Assembly (NCBI GenBank): GCA_029933275.1
Contig: JAOZOM010000054.1
Coordinates: forward strand, 1-10,486
Source: Anaerolineales bacterium
Lineage (GTDB): Bacteria > Chloroflexota > Anaerolineae > Anaerolineales > Villigracilaceae
Length of the DNA stretch: 10,486 nucleotides
Direction of reading: 5' to 3'
Below the pieces are notes generated by a model. It was not told where the DNA came from. It did not search any database and saw nothing but the letters and a program-made list of their open reading frames with translations. A program made the translations under genes and the position numbers. This document shows, piece by piece, positions 7,058 through 10,486 of this stretch (within the stretch, counting starts at the first letter, position 1; every line of letters starts with the position of its first letter).

Positions 7058-8083
7058 ATGTACAATCCCCTCTTTGCATTACTGATTGCAGCTGCACTCA
7101 CTGCGCTTGGCTTTTTTATTTTTTCGCCAGAACGTGGCTTATTTTGGCAGTGGCAACGCACGCACAAAATGACAGAACATGTGCTGCGCGAAGATGCCTT
7201 AAAACATATTTTTCATTGCGAAAATGGCAACGAAAATGCCTCTGTAGAAAGTTTAGCGGGCGCATTAAGCATCTCAACAAATCGAGCCGCCGAAATTATA
7301 GCAGCCTTGCAATCTTTAGAGTTACTAGAGATTAAGGGAGGCGTTTTTCATCTGCCAGCGGCAGGACGGGATTACGCTTTGCAAATTATTCGCGCACATC
7401 GCCTATATGAGCGATACCTTGCAGAAGAAACAGGCTACGATGAAGTGGATTGGCACACTAAAGCGCATCAATTTGAGCATACTCTTAGCCACGAAGATGT
7501 TGAGGCTTTATCTGTCCACCTAGGAAATCCAACTCACGACCCCCACGGAGATCCCATCCCCATGTCTGACGGAACAATCGTCTACCCGGAAGAACAGATG
7601 GCTCTTACGGACTCGGAAGCTGATTCGGTCGTCCGAATTGTGCATTTGGAAGATGAGCCAGAAGCAATTTATGCACAATTAATTGCAGAAGGGTTGCATA
7701 TAGGGCAAGAAATTCGTTTATTGGAGACATCTCCGCAACGCATTCGTTTTTGGGCGGGAAATGACGAACATCTTTTAGCTCCTATTTTTGCAGCGAATAT
7801 CACTGTAGTACCTCTCAATAAAGAGATCTTAACCACAAAACCCTCCGGGCTTCCGCTTAGCGAGCTTTCGGTTGGCGAAATCTCAAAAGTGCTTTCACTT
7901 TCACCGCGTATGCGAGGGGCGGAACGTCGCCGTTTAATGGATCTTGGCATCTTGCCCGGCACAAGTGTTGAGGTTGAGATGGAAGCGGCGCAAGGTAATC
8001 CCGTTGCTTACCGTGTGCGAGGCGCAATTATAGCCTTGCGTAAAAGTCAGGCAGCGTTAATCAGAGTTTCTACTGAAGCATAA
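7058..8083 (+). CDS. Membrane-anchored DtxR-like sensor fused to FeoA
   Basis: A 341-residue fusion in five parts. Residues 5-22 are one transmembrane helix followed by basic residues (R26, R34, K37), predicting a short outside N-terminus and a cytosolic body. Residues about 40-105 are a DtxR-type winged helix. Residues 106-168 are a metal-binding/dimerisation domain with HRLYERYL (114-121), H133, H137, E140, H141 and the family signature THDPHGDPIP (159-168). Residues about 185-255 are a first SH3-like domain. Residues about 263-338 are a second, clear FeoA domain (L.ELSVGEISKV, RRLMDLGILPGT, YRVRGAIIALRKSQA). FeoA is the small cytosolic partner that stimulates FeoB; here it is presumably held at the membrane next to FeoB. 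The Cys ligand of DtxR is replaced by H137. The ATG has GAGG (7048-7051) 6 bases upstream; internal Met38 lacks one, so the anchored form is favoured. It lies 19 bases after the first regulator and 11 before the FeoB GTPase. Confidence 0.88.
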   Translation: MYNPLFALLIAAALTALGFFIFSPERGLFWQWQRTHKMTEHVLREDALKHIFHCENGNENASVESLAGALSISTNRAAEIIAALQSLELLEIKGGVFHLPAAGRDYALQIIRAHRLYERYLAEETGYDEVDWHTKAHQFEHTLSHEDVEALSVHLGNPTHDPHGDPIPMSDGTIVYPEEQMALTDSEADSVVRIVHLEDEPEAIYAQLIAEGLHIGQEIRLLETSPQRIRFWAGNDEHLLAPIFAANITVVPLNKEILTTKPSGLPLSELSVGEISKVLSLSPRMRGAERRRLMDLGILPGTSVEVEMEAAQGNPVAYRVRGAIIALRKSQAALIRVSTEA

Positions 8084-8094
8084 GGGAAAGAAGA

Positions 8095-8928
8095 ATGACA
8101 ACCAATTTTAAAATATCTCCAGATGCTTGCGAGACCTGTCCTATTCATGATATTGCCGCCTTACGAAAACTTGGCGTTGATATGAGCGAGTTCGATTACG
8201 TGGTCGCGTTATCTGGTAACCCCAATACGGGAAAAAGCACCGTTTTTAACGCTTTAACGGGATTACATCAACACACCGGTAATTGGCCCGGAAAAACCGT
8301 CACTCGCGCAGAGGGCGGATTTGAATATGGCAACCATAAATATAAATTAGTAGATTTGCCCGGTACTTACTCTCTTTTAGCAACAAGTCTGGACGAGGAA
8401 GTCGCGCGTGACTTCATCTTGTTCGGTCAACCTGACGTAACAATTGTGGTCGTTGACGCGACCCGTTTAGAGCGCAACTTGAACTTGGTCTTACAAGTTC
8501 TGGAAATCACGAATCGCGTTGTTGTTGCGCTAAATTTGGTAGACGAAGCCAAAAGGCACGGTTTGCAAATTGACGAACGTCGTCTCGCGCGGGATTTAGG
8601 CGTGCCTGTTGTTCCAATGATTGCCCGACAAGATCAAGGTGTTCCCGAACTTCTGCAAGCGGTTAGTGAAGTGGCTAACGGAAAAACAATCGGCAAACCT
8701 TATCGCGTTAAATATGATTCGCCTGAACTCAAAAAAGCTGTCATACAAGTTACTAAGCAAATCGAATCTGCCTATCCTGAACTCCCTAATGCTCAGTGGG
8801 TTGCAATGCGTCTTCTTGATGGAGATGAACGCATCGTTGAAGCCCTCCGCAAAGGCGAACTCGGAGATTTAACGCACGGCGATATAGAACAACGTTCTGC
8901 TCAAATGCAGGTGATTGGGAATCAATAG
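8095..8928 (+). CDS. feoB (G-domain part): FeoB GTPase domain as a separate protein (split FeoB, N-terminal half)
   Basis: A 277-residue cytosolic protein equal to the N-terminal G domain plus part of the helical GDI region of FeoB, the ferrous-iron transporter. G motifs are complete: G1 GNPNTGKST (41-49), G2 TGNWPGKT (61-68), G3 DLPG (87-90), G4 NLVD (147-150), and a G5-like segment IARQDQG (176-182). NWPGKT in switch I is characteristic of FeoB rather than other small GTPases. There is no transmembrane segment. An unusual N-terminal extension of about 35 residues carries CETCPIH (C12, C15, H18), a possible metal-binding knuckle. The reading frame ends cleanly at 8928, 10 bases before the permease start, with a good ribosome binding site between them, so it is a real split and not an obvious frameshift. 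Lying directly behind the FeoA fusion fits joint action. Confidence 0.93.
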   Translation: MTTNFKISPDACETCPIHDIAALRKLGVDMSEFDYVVALSGNPNTGKSTVFNALTGLHQHTGNWPGKTVTRAEGGFEYGNHKYKLVDLPGTYSLLATSLDEEVARDFILFGQPDVTIVVVDATRLERNLNLVLQVLEITNRVVVALNLVDEAKRHGLQIDERRLARDLGVPVVPMIARQDQGVPELLQAVSEVANGKTIGKPYRVKYDSPELKKAVIQVTKQIESAYPELPNAQWVAMRLLDGDERIVEALRKGELGDLTHGDIEQRSAQMQVIGNQ

Positions 8929-8938
8929 GAGTATCTTT

Positions 8939-10375
8939 ATGACAACAGAAAATATAACATCCCTCGAAAAGATCCTATCTACCGCCCAAGCTCTACGCTG
9001 GGAAATTGGCGTAGATTTCCACGAAAAAGTAACAGAATCCATTTACACCGATGCCGCCAAAATCGCAGATCGAGCCACTACACGCCCTGAAGAAAAGCCA
9101 CGTTTCGATTTTGATAGAAAACTAGACCAAATCCTCACCAGCAGAGTCTGGGGATTCCCTCTTATGCTTGTCATGTTGATGATTGTCTTTTGGTTGACCA
9201 TCTCAGGCGCAAATGTCCCGTCTTCGATGTTAGCAACATTGCTACTAGACACAATTCATCCTCTCCTGAAAGGTTTCGCGGCAAATATCGGCATGCCTTG
9301 GTGGTTAGACGGCTTCCTTTTTGATGGCATATATATGTCAACTGCGTGGGTCATCAGCGTTATGCTCCCACCAATGGCAATTTTCTTCCCTCTCTTCACC
9401 TTGCTGGAAGATTTTGGTTACCTGCCGCGCGTTGCCTTCAATTTGGATAATATGTTCCGCAAAGCGGGCGCACATGGCAAGCAAGCCCTCAGCATGACCA
9501 TGGGATTTGGTTGCAATGCCGCGGGCGTAGTCGCCACGCGTATCATAGATAGCCCCCGCGAGAGATTGATCGCGATCATCACCAATAACTTCGCTCTCTG
9601 CAACGGGCGTTGGCCCACGCAAATCCTAATCGCGTCTTTATTTATCGGCGCATTAGTCCCTGCACAACTGGCGGGATTTGTTTCAGCAATGGCTGTCGTT
9701 GGTATTGCCTTGCTGGGCGTTCTCCTCACCTTTCTCTCCTCGATGTTTTTATCGAAAACTTGGCTCAAAGGTGAAGTCTCTACTTTTAGCTTAGAACTCC
9801 CTCCCTACCGCCCTCCTCGAATCTGGCAAACAATCTACACCTCCATTATTGACCGCACGCTAGTCATTCTTTGGCGGGCAATTATTTTCGCCATCCCAGC
9901 GGGAGCGGTACTTTGGCTTGGTGCAAATATAACAATTGCAGGAACCAGCCTAGCTGGCTATCTCATCAACTTCTTTGAACCCTTCGGGTTGCTAATTGGT
10001 CTCAACGGCGTAATTTTGGTCGCCTTTATAGTCGCCATCCCTGCCAATGAAATCGTCGTCCCCACCATTATGATGCTCACTGTTCTCGTTACAGGCGCAA
10101 GCAGCGGAGAAGGTGCTGGCGTGATGTTTGAACTAGAATCAGGCATGGAAACAATGGCACTCTTCCAAGCTGGCGGATGGACTCTCCTCACCGCCGTTAA
10201 TCTGATGCTCTTTAGCCTCATCCACAACCCCTGTAGCACCACTATCTACACCATTTACAAAGAAACAGGTAGCAAAAAATGGACATGGGTCGCCTCCCTT
10301 GCCCCTGTCTTGCTAGGATTTGCGGTAACATTCGTAGTCGCACAAGTGTGGCGTTTGTTGGAGATTTTATTTTAG
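8939..10375 (+). CDS. feoB (permease part): FeoB membrane permease domain as a separate protein (split FeoB, C-terminal half)
   Basis: A 478-residue integral membrane protein equal to the FeoB transmembrane part. Residues 1-50 are hydrophilic helices (ALRWEIGVDFHEKV, YTDAAKIADRA) matching the end of the FeoB GDI/linker; then come DRKLDQILTSRVWGFP, the usual entry to the first membrane helix, and about nine to ten hydrophobic segments. Gate motif 1 includes LEDFGYLPR (156-164) and GFGCNAAG (189-196, C192); Gate motif 2 includes NNFALCNGRWP (216-226, C221). PANEIVVP (368-375) and HNPCSTT (429-435, C432) are later conserved segments. It would carry Fe(II) through the cytoplasmic membrane, driven or gated by the separate GTPase. 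I chose the ATG at 8939 over the in-frame TTG at 8915 because AGGAG (8927-8931) is 7 bases upstream and the longer form would overlap the previous gene. No terminator follows within the window. Confidence 0.93.
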   Translation: MTTENITSLEKILSTAQALRWEIGVDFHEKVTESIYTDAAKIADRATTRPEEKPRFDFDRKLDQILTSRVWGFPLMLVMLMIVFWLTISGANVPSSMLATLLLDTIHPLLKGFAANIGMPWWLDGFLFDGIYMSTAWVISVMLPPMAIFFPLFTLLEDFGYLPRVAFNLDNMFRKAGAHGKQALSMTMGFGCNAAGVVATRIIDSPRERLIAIITNNFALCNGRWPTQILIASLFIGALVPAQLAGFVSAMAVVGIALLGVLLTFLSSMFLSKTWLKGEVSTFSLELPPYRPPRIWQTIYTSIIDRTLVILWRAIIFAIPAGAVLWLGANITIAGTSLAGYLINFFEPFGLLIGLNGVILVAFIVAIPANEIVVPTIMMLTVLVTGASSGEGAGVMFELESGMETMALFQAGGWTLLTAVNLMLFSLIHNPCSTTIYTIYKETGSKKWTWVASLAPVLLGFAVTFVVAQVWRLLEILF

Positions 10376-10486
10376 AGACAGATATAATTTTGTTTTTTCT
10401 ATTTGCGTTATTGGCTACACGCATATAATGCCATTTTTAAAACCCTTCTTTACACAATCTTCACACTTCTTTTACCAATTTTTGCA
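10376..10486. other. Non-coding tail after the feo operon
   Basis: This A/T-rich stretch of 111 bases shows no open reading frame. It contains a small GCAT-ATA-ATGC hairpin (10421-10431) followed by a short T run, too weak to call a terminator, and two TATAAT hexamers (10383-10388, 10424-10429) without convincing -35 partners. The operon might continue beyond the window. Confidence 0.5.

Noticed and set aside
8915..8938. TTG start at 8915 for the FeoB permease protein
   Set aside because: It would overlap the end of the GTPase gene and lacks a spaced ribosome binding site; the ATG at 8939 has AGGAG 7 bases upstream.
8880..8945. Frameshift or pseudogene as the cause of the split feoB
   Set aside because: Both halves keep all motifs, the junction carries a correctly spaced ribosome binding site and ATG, and no conserved sequence seems to be lost; only read data could overturn this.
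10412..10438. Terminator-like hairpin after the permease gene
   Set aside because: Only a 4-bp stem (GCAT/ATGC, or TGGC/GCCA with a wide loop) before five Ts; far weaker than the two real terminators in this window.

Overview
The window looks like a chromosomal segment of a moderate-GC Chloroflexota bacterium, most likely Anaerolineae. This rests on protein architecture: a PMT/Agl23-type membrane protein carrying a C-terminal NHL propeller (a combination I associate with Chloroflexota and some archaea), and the style of the iron-transport proteins. I could not run a search, so the taxonomy is inference. All genes lie on the + strand.

Layout. (1) Positions 1-498 hold the end of a HEPN-domain protein and a minimal nucleotidyltransferase (MNT) overlapping by 4 bases, a likely HEPN/MNT (HepT/MntA-like) toxin-antitoxin pair cut by the window edge; this stretch is visibly more A/T-rich than the rest. 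(2) Positions 561-4031 encode one very large (1156 aa) polytopic membrane protein of the PMT-like glycosyltransferase / Agl23 (TIGR03663) type, fused to a six-repeat NHL beta-propeller and closed by a perfect-stem terminator at 4036-4074. (3) Positions about 4177-6294 are a self-contained sucCD operon for succinyl-CoA synthetase: extended -10 promoter, strong ribosome binding sites, two genes 2 bases apart, and a terminator. (4) Positions 6309-10375 form a four-gene ferrous-iron (Feo) operon behind a promoter whose -10 sits inside overlapping dyad symmetries. Its genes encode a soluble DtxR/IdeR-type metalloregulator, a second DtxR-like protein that is membrane-anchored and fused to FeoA, a FeoB GTPase domain as a separate protein, and a FeoB membrane permease domain as a separate protein.

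How the parts work together. The first regulator probably represses its own operon when Fe(II) or Mn(II) is plentiful. The FeoA module, which in classical Feo systems is a small free cytosolic protein acting on FeoB, is here tethered to the membrane through a metal-sensor-like body. FeoB is split cleanly between the G domain and the permease, with no apparent loss of sequence (277 + 478 aa, about the length of a normal one-piece FeoB). The unusual part of the window is this rearranged Feo system; sucCD is ordinary. No tRNA, rRNA, CRISPR array or insertion sequence was seen. No gene-free stretch exceeds 300 bases; the longest (4032-4233) holds the terminator and the sucC promoter.
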